A DNA stretch of 64,000 nt from Gammaproteobacteria bacterium (lineage in GTDB: Bacteria; Pseudomonadota; Gammaproteobacteria; Enterobacterales; Psychrobiaceae). The stretch lies in contig JABSRU010000014.1 of assembly GCA_013214965.1 (NCBI GenBank), positions 34,787-98,786 of the forward strand, read 5' to 3'. How positions within the stretch are numbered: the stretch's first letter is position 1; each line of letters opens with the position of its first letter. The notes beneath the pieces are model-generated. The model was not told the DNA's origin. It did no database searches and saw nothing but the letters and a program-made list of their open reading frames with translations. A program made the position numbers and the translations under genes. Shown here piece by piece: positions 8,822 to 17,612 of the stretch.

Positions 8822-9031
8822 AATATTGATTGCGCCAATGTATTCGTATTCAATCTGTTGACTAATCAATTCTGGTGGCAATGAGATTTCTAATACTGGC
8901 CGCTCTAAATAGAGCTTAATGACTCGTTGATTGGTCTTGGATAATCCAATACTAATACCAACGACACCGGGAGTTGATAGGGCAATCGTTTCAATCATTA
9001 ATAATTTTTGCTCTAAAAAATCATTCATCAT
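8816..9031 (-). CDS. Small protein resembling the N-terminal domain of the nearby protease
   Basis: A 71-residue hypothetical protein. Its GVVGISIGLSKTNQRVIKLYLERP segment, followed by LPPELI and a final EYIGAI, matches by eye the pattern at residues ~30-85 of the protease encoded at 9977-10909 (NAIGIGYK ... CIKVFVQQKLP ... EDIGVI). It therefore looks like a free-standing copy of that domain. A longer frame begins at 9073, but that start lies inside a minus-strand terminator hairpin, so I take the inner ATG at 9031. The ribosome site is weak. Confidence 0.55.
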   Translation of the reverse strand: MMNDFLEQKLLMIETIALSTPGVVGISIGLSKTNQRVIKLYLERPVLEISLPPELISQQIEYEYIGAINIE

Positions 9032-9039
9032 ATGCTCGA

Positions 9040-9074
9040 TTTTAAATAAAGATGGGCAGCTCTCGCTCCCCATC
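9040..9074 (-). terminator. Rho-independent terminator, minus strand
   Basis: On the minus strand GATGGGGAGC, loop GAGA, GCTGCCCATC (one mismatch) is followed by TTTATTTAAAA. It lies directly after the stop of the unknown gene ending at 9083 and would limit read-through into the small downstream gene. Confidence 0.65.
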
Positions 9075-9082
9075 TAGGTTAG

Positions 9083-9967
9083 TTAAGACACAATAATATG
9101 CGGAACACAGACCTTATTAGCGCCGGTGGAAAAATCTACTTTAGCAGCGGAACCTCCTCCTTGTGCTCTTACATACAGCTTGACCGAACACACCACAGCG
9201 ACCCAATCATTTTTACCCAGTAAAGCTGAATAGTTAGTGTATCGTGTATCATCCAAGCGTCGATTAAGGTTAACATTATCCTTATTAATATTGACCATAT
9301 TAACCGATCTTAATCCTTTCCAGTTATACTGGAAAACATTGGTTTGAGCCGATATTTTCACTTGAGAATTCTTACAGTTGTACCATTTATCATTGGCTTT
9401 AGCGATATAATAACCTCTAAACACAAATCTTGGTTTAATGGCATAAAAGCGGCTTTGCGAAGGTCTAAACCAAAAGACCCAAGTTGCTTTACGCCAACGT
9501 GTCGCTCGGCCTCCGGTACAGCCCCAGCCCGAGCCAGTAGCATGAGTTCTAAGGTTTTTACAGGTACCGCCGCCAATAACAGCTTGCGCGTTTAGGTCGT
9601 TGTCTTGAGCTATCTCACCTGACCAAGACGGCGTAATTAATTGGGTGTCTTCGGGTAAAAAACCACTGTCTAAATCGAGTTCACTGGCGTCAAGTAACTC
9701 ATGTGATTGTTCAGTCATCAATTGATCTAATGCATCAAATGCTTGCTCATCATCTGCGCAGGTTTGTTGCTCCATCGCAGATAATTTGTCGATATCTAAT
9801 CCTAGAGCGCTCAATGATGATTCATTGCAGGAGGTCTGACAGCTTGCATCATTGCTATCATCTTGTATGTCGACCATCGATTGCGCCATTTCTGCATCAT
9901 TTTCAATTTGGAGCTCAGCAATCAATTGTTGATGTAAATCTTGTATTTCGGTTGGGATATTCATCAT
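9083..9967 (-). CDS. Hypothetical protein with acidic N-terminus and basic aromatic C-terminal domain
   Basis: I do not recognise this 294-residue protein. Residues 1-130 are strongly acidic, Gln/Asp/Glu-rich and low in complexity, as in an unstructured tail. From about 133 (VIGGGTCKNLRTHATGSGWGC) the sequence turns basic and rich in Trp, Tyr and Arg, with beta-strand-like alternation and four Cys. No signal peptide or membrane segment is visible. It is the second gene of the unit starting with the protease (9 bp gap) and is followed by a terminator. It may be the protease's substrate or partner; that is only inference from position. Confidence 0.6.
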   Translation of the reverse strand: MMNIPTEIQDLHQQLIAELQIENDAEMAQSMVDIQDDSNDASCQTSCNESSLSALGLDIDKLSAMEQQTCADDEQAFDALDQLMTEQSHELLDASELDLDSGFLPEDTQLITPSWSGEIAQDNDLNAQAVIGGGTCKNLRTHATGSGWGCTGGRATRWRKATWVFWFRPSQSRFYAIKPRFVFRGYYIAKANDKWYNCKNSQVKISAQTNVFQYNWKGLRSVNMVNINKDNVNLNRRLDDTRYTNYSALLGKNDWVAVVCSVKLYVRAQGGGSAAKVDFSTGANKVCVPHIIVS

Positions 9968-9976
9968 AATTTCCTT

Positions 9977-10909
9977 TTATTGGGTCAGTAAATCAACTTT
10001 TAATGCCATCATTACGTTATGGATGTTATTAAAAATAGTGACTTGGCTTGAGCCTGCAAACAACAGGCCGACAGCGTTACGATTAGCACGATTTAAGAGC
10101 AATGAACCGGAATCTCCACCATTGGACATGTCTCTGGTCATAAATTGATTTTTGAAGTAAGCAATGCGTCCGGCGCCATAATTAACGGCCACCGTGCTGT
10201 CAATCGCGATGACTTTGTTGGCCGTTGTGCCCGTGGTACGGCCTGTTTTAATGACATCCATATTTAACGTTGCTTCTTGGCTGCCTTTTGGGATCCCTAA
10301 ACGATGAATAGACCCCATGATCAGCCGTTGATCGAGTGGCTTGGCAATCGCGGCATCAACTAAGTTGTAGTTGGCTACACTGCCAAATTTTATCGGCACA
10401 AACTTGCTCAATTTAGCAATGCGGTCGCGCGGGCTTACGCCACCATCAACTCGGCCGGGTTGAATGATCGCATCACCAATCTTGGCGTTATTGCTATTGG
10501 CTAAAACATGATTATTACTTAAGATGTAAAAGCGTCCGGGGTAACAGTTATCACGGACAATACCACCGAAGGTGCCAGCTGTTATTTTATAGTGACCAAT
10601 ACTGAATCCAGGTTTGGCTGGGCGCGTTTTTGCCGTATTAGGCTCGGCATTAATAACTCCGATATCTTCAACATCGGTTTTTATGCCATTAATCGTGTGA
10701 GGAACAACTTGGGTTTTAGCAAGAGCTTTCGTTGGTAGCTTCTGTTGCACAAACACCTTAATACAGAGTTCGTCGGTGACTTTATTGTTGGTTTCTTTGT
10801 AACCAATACCGATCGCATTAACATTCTCTAAACTAAATAGACTTATTTCGTTATCGTCTTTAACGTCCTGTATTTCATTAATTCGATCTTGGTCATCTTG
10901 TGAGTTCAT
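9977..10909 (-). CDS. Trypsin-like serine protease with N-terminal GIG-type domain
   Basis: A 310-residue protein. Residues ~28-90 form a small alpha/beta domain (NAIGIGYK ... IKVFVQQKLP ... DIGVI), followed by a chymotrypsin-fold domain with catalytic His134 (SNNHVLAN), probable Asp185 (VDAAIAKP) and Ser267 (NGGDSGSLLL). The layout resembles Nal1-type and other cytosolic trypsin-like proteins that lack a signal peptide; none is visible here. I start at 10909, where GGAGAA sits correctly, rather than at the longer frame from 11038, which would run through the sigma-54 promoter at 11006-11021. It is the first gene of a two- or three-gene unit transcribed away from the activator/kinase genes. 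Confidence 0.8.
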   Translation of the reverse strand: MNSQDDQDRINEIQDVKDDNEISLFSLENVNAIGIGYKETNNKVTDELCIKVFVQQKLPTKALAKTQVVPHTINGIKTDVEDIGVINAEPNTAKTRPAKPGFSIGHYKITAGTFGGIVRDNCYPGRFYILSNNHVLANSNNAKIGDAIIQPGRVDGGVSPRDRIAKLSKFVPIKFGSVANYNLVDAAIAKPLDQRLIMGSIHRLGIPKGSQEATLNMDVIKTGRTTGTTANKVIAIDSTVAVNYGAGRIAYFKNQFMTRDMSNGGDSGSLLLNRANRNAVGLLFAGSSQVTIFNNIHNVMMALKVDLLTQ

Positions 10910-11005
10910 TACAATTCTCCATCTGTTATAAACAATGCGCAACCAAAGCCTGACACTTTTATTGCGGTTTTCCGCAGCGACTTTAAGCAGCGGGTATAAC
11001 AGTAT

Positions 11006-11021
11006 TGAAAAATACGTGCCA
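11006..11021 (-). promoter_or_regulatory. Sigma-54 promoter of the protease unit
   Basis: On the minus strand TGGCACGTATTTTTCA matches the RpoN consensus TGGCACG-N4-TTGCA with one change (G to T at -12). GG to the expected GC position is 12 bases. It lies ~97 bp upstream of the protease ATG and points away from the sigma-54 activator gene at 11246. Confidence 0.75.
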
Positions 11022-11070
11022 AAATTATTATTTAGCAATAACAGTAGGTTATTTTTTTGCGGTCGAAACA

Positions 11071-11100
11071 GCTATGTTATTGACATGTTAATAACATGGC
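11071..11100. promoter_or_regulatory. Inverted repeat, candidate enhancer site for the sigma-54 activator
   Basis: ATGTTATT, an 8-base spacer, then AATAACAT, extended outward by GC/GC with one mismatch. It lies ~50 bp upstream of the -24 element of the protease promoter, where enhancer-binding proteins usually bind. The TGACATGT inside it recurs upstream of the second sigma-54 promoter at 15886-15901. Confidence 0.5.
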
Positions 11101-11245
11101 TAAAAATAAGTGATCAAACACTGTGTGATCGTTCGAAATTTGTACTATCATGCTGTTATATGCAGATGATTATGTTTTAGTACTTAATTCAGGCTGAGCT
11201 TAACCGAGTACGACTAAATCATCTCATTTGAATTAGGAGCATGAT

Positions 11246-12814
11246 ATGGAAAGTCAAACTTTACAGCATTCACCCGTTAACATTTCTTTGTTTAAAAATA
11301 GGCAGTTATTAACTTTAACCATTATTTTTCATCCAGATATTGATCGGATTGGTGAACAAGCAAAAACGACCGATAACAGCTTAGAGATCTCTCGACTGGG
11401 GCCGTTATTTTTTCAAAGTATTAATCAACGAAGACCCTTAGGGGATGTTTATGTCAGCCGTCAACCAATATTTATGACTAAGGTTGGCCAAGATTGGCAA
11501 TTGGATGCAACGTCCAGTACAACCATTTTATCGAATGCTAAATCCCCGGATATTTCAACGTTGTTAATTACAAAAAAAATGATTCAAGAGCGATTTCTGA
11601 TGACGTTATCGGGGCGTATTGTATTAATGTTTCACTTTACCCAAGGGGCTGGTTTCACTAGCGGTGCTAATCATGCCTTGTTAGGCGTTAGTGATAATAT
11701 TCAATATGTCCGTTCGTTGATTTCAAATGTATCTCAATTAAAAGCCCCGGTGCTTATTCGGGGGGAAACAGGCACCGGCAAGGAGTTAATAGCAGAGGCC
11801 GTTCATCAGAATAGTTCCCGTCGTCAGCAAAAAATGATCAGTGTTAATATGGCCTCATTACCCCGTGAAATAGCCACTAGCGAGTTGTTTGGCAGTGTCA
11901 AGGGAGCCTTTACCGGGGCAACTAACCGCGCCGGGTTTTTTGGTCAAGCGGACAAAAGTAGTTTATTTTTAGATGAGATAGGGGAGGCATCATTGGAAGT
12001 GCAAGTGGCCTTATTACGTAGTTTGGAATCCGGTGTCATTACTCCAGTAGGCAGTGAAAAGGAAGTGAGCTTAGATGTTAGGTTTATTGCGGCTACCGAC
12101 TGTAATTTGGAACAATCAATTGCTCAAGACAGTTTTAAAATGCCATTATTTCAGCGTTTGTCAGGACTAATCATTGAGGTTAAGCCACTGCGTGAGCGCC
12201 CAGAAGATATTGCGATTATTTTAGTGAAATTTTTAATTGAAGAGTTAGGGAGCACTGGTCAACTAGATAAGTTAATCAACGATCAGAATAATTGCTACTA
12301 TTGGGCATGGTTTTTTGCCCAATGTTGCAACTGCTCTTGGCCGGGTAATGTTCGCCAATTAAAGAACGTGTCTTTACAATTGAGTATGTTGTTGATGAAT
12401 GTTCAAAATTTGAATTTATTCGATTGGAATAAATTCATCGATAACCAATTACCCAAAAGTGTCAGTATGTCATGTGCATCGACGCAGCAACCTCAATCAG
12501 ATGATGTGTGCAAACAACCGAATCGTAAGCCTAAGGACATTTCCGATGACGAAATTTTTTCAGTGCTAGAATCACATCATTGGCAAATTAAGTTGGCCGC
12601 TGACTTTTTGCATATATCTCGTGCTTCCTTGTATTTAAGAATGGACGCAAACCCTAATATCCGCCGGGTTGGTCATATTACCTCAAACGAATTAAGCTGT
12701 TCATTTGAAAAATTTGCGGGAAACATTGATCAAATGGTATCGGCGTTACGGGTATCAAAACCGGCCTTAAGAAGGCGACTTAATGAGATCGGACTATCAG
12801 CTGAACATGTCTAA
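11246..12814 (+). CDS. Sigma-54-dependent transcriptional activator
   Basis: A 522-residue enhancer-binding protein. Residues 1-140 form an N-terminal sensory region with a beta-rich pattern reminiscent of a degenerate FHA domain (phosphothreonine-binding); I cannot confirm it. The AAA+ domain has Walker A GETGTGKE (173-180), the sigma-54 contact loop GAFTGA (220-225), Walker B FLDEIGE (241-247) and WPGNVRQL (365-372). Two Fis-like helix-turn-helix units follow (about 430-460 and 490-520), which is unusual. It overlaps the kinase gene by 32 bp, so the two are surely co-expressed. Its likely targets are the sigma-54 promoters at 11006-11021 and 15886-15901. Confidence 0.88.
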   Translation: MESQTLQHSPVNISLFKNRQLLTLTIIFHPDIDRIGEQAKTTDNSLEISRLGPLFFQSINQRRPLGDVYVSRQPIFMTKVGQDWQLDATSSTTILSNAKSPDISTLLITKKMIQERFLMTLSGRIVLMFHFTQGAGFTSGANHALLGVSDNIQYVRSLISNVSQLKAPVLIRGETGTGKELIAEAVHQNSSRRQQKMISVNMASLPREIATSELFGSVKGAFTGATNRAGFFGQADKSSLFLDEIGEASLEVQVALLRSLESGVITPVGSEKEVSLDVRFIAATDCNLEQSIAQDSFKMPLFQRLSGLIIEVKPLRERPEDIAIILVKFLIEELGSTGQLDKLINDQNNCYYWAWFFAQCCNCSWPGNVRQLKNVSLQLSMLLMNVQNLNLFDWNKFIDNQLPKSVSMSCASTQQPQSDDVCKQPNRKPKDISDDEIFSVLESHHWQIKLAADFLHISRASLYLRMDANPNIRRVGHITSNELSCSFEKFAGNIDQMVSALRVSKPALRRRLNEIGLSAEHV

Positions 12815-15305
12815 CTTACCAAAATATATTGGTCATTACCGTGTCGATTCAGTGATTGCGGCGGGCAGTTGTGGCAAGGTGTTAAAAGCTTACGACAATC
12901 GGCTTAATCGTTGGGTTGCTATTAAATGTTTATATGCTTTTAAAGAGCAAAATATTGAGAATGAGGCCAGAATACTGGCTGGCTTAAATCACCCCAATAT
13001 TGTTAGCGTTTATGAACTCCTGATTGACGAACCGAATCAGTATGGTGCATTGGTGATGGAGTATTTACCCGCTGATAATTTGAGTAAACGTTTGTTGGAT
13101 AAGCAACCGTTGCCATTGATTGTTGCTTTAAAGTATTGTCTGGAAATTGCACAGGGGCTCGATGCTGCCCACCAAGTCGGTATTATTCATCGTGATTTAA
13201 AACCGGACAACATTTTTATTGATTGTCATGACCATTTAAAGATCGGTGATTTTGGGATTGCTAAGTCGGGAGAGAAAGTCGATGATAAAAAGATGTTTGG
13301 CAGTGTCTCTTGTTGCAGTCCTGAGCAAGCATTAGGTAAGGAGCTAACGATACAAAGTGACTTGTTCTCTTTAGGATTGTTATTATACCAGATGTTAACG
13401 GGCCATCACCCGTTTGAACGGGGTGATGGCGATCAGCAAACGCTTAAGCGATTGGTTGAGCAACCTTTTCCCCCGATAGCGCTCAATAATGATCTAGTGA
13501 ATCAATTATTAACGAGATTACTCGCTAAAACACCGACTAAGCGTTACCAATCTTCAGGGGGAGTGATCGCAAAAATAGAACAAATATTAGGGGTTGAATA
13601 CAGTAAATATAGTGCTCCAACAATTACCCATGATAATCCGATGTTGCTCAATTTTAGACAAGCTCAGCAGTTAAGAAACAAAAATATCGGCCTCCTTATT
13701 GTTTTCAGTATTATAATGGTTTCTGTATTAGTGACGATAAATTTATGGCCAAAACCTCAAAAATATATCGCAATACTCAAGCCGATTGTTGTTAATCAAT
13801 CTACTAATTATGATATTCCTTTAATTAAATCAGCAATTTATGATGCAGCAACGGTGGCATTAAATCAAATGGATCATCACCGGTTAGTGGCTGCTGACGA
13901 AGTGAAATCCTTAACCCATTCTTCCGATAATATCGCTAAAATATTAAAAATCACTGCGGCAGATGAAGTACTGATGATGGAATTAGGTTGTAAAGATACA
14001 GTCTGTGCCATTACTTTCAGTCGTTGGCATGGCAGCCCTACAACGCTGATTACTCAACAAACGATTAAAATACCAACCGATCAATTGCTGTTTGTTTCTG
14101 ATTATGTCAAAAATTATTTATTAACATTTTATCAAGAAAATAAACGCCTAAATAGCCCTGTTGAATTAATCAGTGCCATTAATTATCGAACACTGTTAAC
14201 GATAAAAAATGATTTTGAATTACGCAGAATAACCACAGAGCAAATGATAGCCCAATTGATTGAGCTTAATGATCTTAAATGTCGTTACACGATGATCTGT
14301 AAACTATTGTTGGATGCCTATTTGCGTAAGCACAATATAGATCGCGATCCCAAATGGCTAGTACTTGCTAACCAACTTATTATGCGGGCAAAATCGCGTA
14401 GTTCGAGGATGTTTTTTCAGTCCGCTGCGGTTGAAATTGCATTAGTGCAGCGAGAATACGAAAAAGCCGGTCATCTGCTGGATCAGCTCGAACACAATAA
14501 TTACGCCGATGATACCGTGATGTCATTAAGAGCACGCTGGTATTTTGCTCAGGGTTTCGATGCGAAAGGCCGTTCATCTATGGCGACTCTTATCTTGCAG
14601 CGACCTGCTGCCCATCATAAATTTAATTATGCGTTGATGTTATATTTTTCAGGTCAATATCAGCAGTCATTAGGGTTGTTGGAGCAAATTTTATCAGACA
14701 TTGATGATTTTATTCCAGCCATTGAACTCAAAGCTGATTTATTGCTCTTAAGTGGCCAATGGCAACAGGTGATTGTTATTTATAATCATTTGATTGCATT
14801 AGATGTTGGCAGTAATCCTGGTACTCAGAGCAACATTGGTTTGGCGTATTTAATGGTTAAGCTACCCTTAAAAGCGTTAAAGCATTTTGAATTAGCGGCG
14901 CAAATGGCTAAAAACAATCCTAGCGTCATCATCAATTTAGCGGATGGTCAGTTGCTGACTGGAAGAAACATCTTGGCCAGAAGAAATTATCAGCGAGTGG
15001 TCGAGTTAGTCAAATTAGTCGAAGACAAATCCAACGATGATTATCTTGCTTTGGCCATTGCTTATGCTCAATTAGGACGGCCGACGATGGCGACTAATGA
15101 ATTATTGAATGTACTGAAGTCGAACATTAACGATCCTTTTGTGCTTTACTCCATTGGCTTAGTTTATTTGCGCAGTAATGATATTGATACGGCGATTGAT
15201 TATTTAAATCAATCTTTGGCAGCTGGCTTGTCGATTAATTGGTTTCAGCTGCCTTGGTTTGATGTTTTATTAGATAACAAGAAGTTTAATCCTCTCAAAG
15301 TCTAA
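12783..15305 (+). CDS. Membrane-anchored Ser/Thr protein kinase with TPR domain
   Basis: An 840-residue PknB-like kinase. The kinase domain spans ~19-270, with Gly-rich loop AAGSCGKV (26-33), ATP lysine K48, catalytic HRDLKPDN (136-143) and DFG (156-158). A single transmembrane helix (about 302-322) separates it from a ~510-residue C-terminal part with repeated helix pairs (TPR-like) from ~540 on. The kinase would be cytosolic and the TPR region periplasmic. The start at 12783 is backed by AAGAAGG; an in-frame ATG at 12807 is the alternative. If the upstream activator has an FHA-like domain, phosphothreonine recognition could link kinase and activator. Confidence 0.87.
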   Translation: MRSDYQLNMSNLPKYIGHYRVDSVIAAGSCGKVLKAYDNRLNRWVAIKCLYAFKEQNIENEARILAGLNHPNIVSVYELLIDEPNQYGALVMEYLPADNLSKRLLDKQPLPLIVALKYCLEIAQGLDAAHQVGIIHRDLKPDNIFIDCHDHLKIGDFGIAKSGEKVDDKKMFGSVSCCSPEQALGKELTIQSDLFSLGLLLYQMLTGHHPFERGDGDQQTLKRLVEQPFPPIALNNDLVNQLLTRLLAKTPTKRYQSSGGVIAKIEQILGVEYSKYSAPTITHDNPMLLNFRQAQQLRNKNIGLLIVFSIIMVSVLVTINLWPKPQKYIAILKPIVVNQSTNYDIPLIKSAIYDAATVALNQMDHHRLVAADEVKSLTHSSDNIAKILKITAADEVLMMELGCKDTVCAITFSRWHGSPTTLITQQTIKIPTDQLLFVSDYVKNYLLTFYQENKRLNSPVELISAINYRTLLTIKNDFELRRITTEQMIAQLIELNDLKCRYTMICKLLLDAYLRKHNIDRDPKWLVLANQLIMRAKSRSSRMFFQSAAVEIALVQREYEKAGHLLDQLEHNNYADDTVMSLRARWYFAQGFDAKGRSSMATLILQRPAAHHKFNYALMLYFSGQYQQSLGLLEQILSDIDDFIPAIELKADLLLLSGQWQQVIVIYNHLIALDVGSNPGTQSNIGLAYLMVKLPLKALKHFELAAQMAKNNPSVIINLADGQLLTGRNILARRNYQRVVELVKLVEDKSNDDYLALAIAYAQLGRPTMATNELLNVLKSNINDPFVLYSIGLVYLRSNDIDTAIDYLNQSLAAGLSINWFQLPWFDVLLDNKKFNPLKV

Positions 15306-15828
15306 TCCAATCTCGAGCTATAATGAACGGGTCATTGGAGTAATAGTTATTACCGCTACTATCGGTAATAACAAAACGGAATCCCACTTGGTTACCATCA
15401 TTTTTTAGATAAATTCCTTGGGGTTTGTGGGCCCAAAAATCAGACGAACTAATGGCTAAAAATAAATCACCATTGTTTAATATTTCACTGGTGACAGCCG
15501 CCATATTTTTAATGGTATTGTTGGCCGTGACAAATAATATGCCAGCAAAGTGTTGTCGCTTATTTACTTGGCTTGGTCTTGCGAAATACAGGGGTTCCAA
15601 TGTGCTGACAATCGTTATATTGAGTCTGGCTTGGGAGTCTGGGTTTTCCCGTTCTAAAATGGCCATAATACCATCAATTTTGTTTTGGTCGTAACTCATT
15701 GTCCAGGTGTCGGGGTCATGTTTATCGATAATAGTTAAGGTAATATAAGAAGGCTGAACGTCATTGGTATCTCTGGTATCAATGGTTAATTGGTTGATTA
15801 ATTTAGTCTCGATATGTGTACTCATCAT
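15295..15828 (-). CDS. Possible AidA/PixA-type (inclusion-body family) protein
   Basis: A 177-residue protein with no signal peptide or membrane segment. It alternates in beta strands (PSYITLTIIDKHDPDTW, GDLFLAISSSDFWAHKP) and ends GFRFVITDSSGNNYYSNDPFI. That end resembles the closing strands of PixA/AidA proteins, which accumulate as intracellular inclusions in Xenorhabdus and others. The family call is tentative. The gene is convergent with the kinase gene (11-bp overlap) and has its own sigma-54-type promoter, so it is a probable target of the activator at 11246. The second ATG (15825) is an equally good start. Confidence 0.5.
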   Translation of the reverse strand: MMSTHIETKLINQLTIDTRDTNDVQPSYITLTIIDKHDPDTWTMSYDQNKIDGIMAILERENPDSQARLNITIVSTLEPLYFARPSQVNKRQHFAGILFVTANNTIKNMAAVTSEILNNGDLFLAISSSDFWAHKPQGIYLKNDGNQVGFRFVITDSSGNNYYSNDPFIIARDWIRL

Positions 15829-15885
15829 TTTGTCCTTTTGTTATTTCAATAAGATGAAGTTAGTTGTACAAACTTTACTAAGCTA

Positions 15886-15901
15886 TTCAATGATAGTGCC
15901 A
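15886..15901 (-). promoter_or_regulatory. Sigma-54 promoter of the PixA-like gene
   Basis: On the minus strand TGGCACTATCATTGAA has a perfect TGGCAC -24 element and TTGA in place of TTGC at -12, with correct spacing. The expected start gives a ~48-nt leader before the ATG at 15828. Confidence 0.7.
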
Positions 15902-15963
15902 AAAATTAAAAGTAAGATTATCAATGTATTATAATTCTATCCTTGGTGTATAATTTAGGAATC

Positions 15964-15997
15964 GTGTCAGTGACATGTAAATTATTAACATTGACAC
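15964..15997. promoter_or_regulatory. Candidate enhancer site upstream of the PixA-like gene promoter
   Basis: GTGTCA and TGACAC arms enclose TGACATGT (15971-15978), AATTATTAACAT. The TGACATGT is in the same orientation to its promoter as the copy at 11081-11088 and about 10 bp further away, i.e. one helical turn. Confidence 0.4.
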
Positions 15998-16056
15998 ATT
16001 ACTATGTTAAGGATAGGTTACTATTTTTCACTCAGAGATGGTTTAATAAATTAATT

Positions 16057-16794
16057 ATGTTTTTTTCGCCTGCATTTGATAATCGCCGTGTTTTGCCGCC
16101 TGCAACTTGGGATGAATTAGCACAAGGCCCGTGGCTGTTTGAGCAAATAAACCAAGGACTAACGACTTGGTGGCCAAGGATTTTTGGTTATCATTTACTT
16201 AAGGTTGGCTCATTAAGTAGCCATATTGACGCTAGCCTTTGTTCGATTAAGCATCAAATGAGTATTTCACCTCTTTTAGGCACAGATTTAGTGGGAGATG
16301 TTTCGCGATTACCCTTTAAAGAATCGTCGGTAGACGTTTGTTTGTTGAGTTTGACCTTAAACTTTCATCATAACCCCCATCAAGTACTGCGCGAAGTCAA
16401 TCGAGTCACTGTTGCTGGTGGCCATGTTATTATTGTTGGACTTAATCCCATCAGTCCGCTAGGTCTCGTGCACCTAAACCCCCAACTGAGTCATAAATAT
16501 CCATATAATGGTCGGTTCTTCACCCAATCTCGAGTCACTGATTGGCTCGGTGTTCTTGGTTATAAAGTGGTGGCGGAAAAAAAATTAGTCTATTCGACTT
16601 TATTATGTAATCCACAACGAACTCATTATCTTCAGCAATTGATGGCGCATAACTTGCCAGGCTTAGGATCTATTTATATGATCATGGCGAAGAAATTAGT
16701 GAGGCCGTTAACGCCAGTCAAACCGCGCTGGCAGTTAAGCGCAAAACCGACCTTATCTCCTATCGCGACAATGCAAAATGAAGTTGATAGTTAA
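16057..16794 (+). CDS. yafS: SAM-dependent methyltransferase, YafS-like
   Basis: A 245-residue class I methyltransferase close to E. coli YafS. Shared landmarks are WDELAQGPWLFEQINQ at the start, HLLKVGSLS, LPFKESSVDVCLLSLTL (motif after the SAM site) and GLNPISPLGL. The target is unknown. The frame is open from 15943, but homology begins at the ATG at 16057 (MFFSPAFDN), so I use it; the ribosome site there is poor. It sits upstream of dnaQ, its usual neighbourhood (in E. coli with rnhA between, absent here). Confidence 0.85.
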   Translation: MFFSPAFDNRRVLPPATWDELAQGPWLFEQINQGLTTWWPRIFGYHLLKVGSLSSHIDASLCSIKHQMSISPLLGTDLVGDVSRLPFKESSVDVCLLSLTLNFHHNPHQVLREVNRVTVAGGHVIIVGLNPISPLGLVHLNPQLSHKYPYNGRFFTQSRVTDWLGVLGYKVVAEKKLVYSTLLCNPQRTHYLQQLMAHNLPGLGSIYMIMAKKLVRPLTPVKPRWQLSAKPTLSPIATMQNEVDS

Positions 16795-16847
16795 ATTTAA
16801 CTTGCTACCATAGCTAACAATCGATATTTATTTTTAGAAGAGTTCTC

Positions 16848-17573
16848 ATGGCACAACAAACCTATCATCGCCAAGTCGTACTGGATACCGAAACAACCGG
16901 GATGAACCAAGCGGGTGGTGCAATCTACCTTGACCATAAAATTATTGAAATTGGCTGTGTTGAAGTCATTAATCGTCGTTTAACCGGGCGGCATTTTCAT
17001 GTTTATATTAATCCTGGTCGATTGGTCGATGAAGAAGCATTTAAAGTGCATGGCATCAGTGATGACTATCTACGTGATAAACCGAGTTTTAAAGACGTAG
17101 CACAAGATTTTATTGAGTTTATCGCTGGCGCTGAACTCATTATCCATAATGCACCATTCGATGTTGGTTTTATGGACTATGAATTTGGTTTACTTAATCA
17201 AGGTATCGCTAAAACGGCCGATATGAGTGGTATCCTTGATACGTTAGTGATGGCTAAACAAATGCATCCGGGCCAACGTAATAGCTTAGATGCATTATGT
17301 AAGCGCTATGAAATAGATAACTCATCACGTGATCTTCACGGCGCTTTGCTCGATGCTGAAATTTTATGTGATGTTTATTTAGCAATGACAGGTGGCCAAA
17401 CCAAGTTAAATCTGTCTTTGGCCTCTGATCACGAACTTGGTGGTGCTGGAATGTCTGCAATAGACTCTGGGGTTAATTTACCAGTGATTAAAGCAACGAT
17501 AGCAGAGATGGATGCGCATCAGGAGCGACTAGATATTGTTAAAGATAAAGGTGGTAGTTGTTTGTGGCATTAA
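16848..17573 (+). CDS. dnaQ: DNA polymerase III epsilon subunit (3'-5' proofreading)
   Basis: The 241-residue exonuclease subunit of the replicative polymerase. DEDDh motifs are visible: VVLDTETTG (Asp/Glu), HNAPFDVGFMDYE, and HGALLDAEIL near residue 165. The C-terminal tail for contact with the alpha subunit is present but shorter in conserved patches. It stands 54 bp after yafS. Confidence 0.95.
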   Translation: MAQQTYHRQVVLDTETTGMNQAGGAIYLDHKIIEIGCVEVINRRLTGRHFHVYINPGRLVDEEAFKVHGISDDYLRDKPSFKDVAQDFIEFIAGAELIIHNAPFDVGFMDYEFGLLNQGIAKTADMSGILDTLVMAKQMHPGQRNSLDALCKRYEIDNSSRDLHGALLDAEILCDVYLAMTGGQTKLNLSLASDHELGGAGMSAIDSGVNLPVIKATIAEMDAHQERLDIVKDKGGSCLWH

Positions 17574-17612
17574 ATCGCCTCTAGTTTACTCGATAATTTA
17601 CGGAGAAAAATT

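Larger units (their letters stand above)
10910..11245. other. Divergent control region of the kinase/protease locus
   Basis: 336 bp without a gene. It holds the sigma-54 promoter of the minus-strand protease unit (11006-11021), an inverted repeat (11071-11100), a direct repeat of GTGATC (about 11110 and 11125) and, close to the right edge, AGGAG before the activator's ATG at 11246. I could not pick a convincing sigma-70 promoter for the activator. Confidence 0.6.

Noticed and set aside
10909..11038. Longer N-terminus of the protease starting at 11038
   Set aside because: It would cover the sigma-54 promoter and lacks a ribosome site; GGAGAA fits the ATG at 10909.
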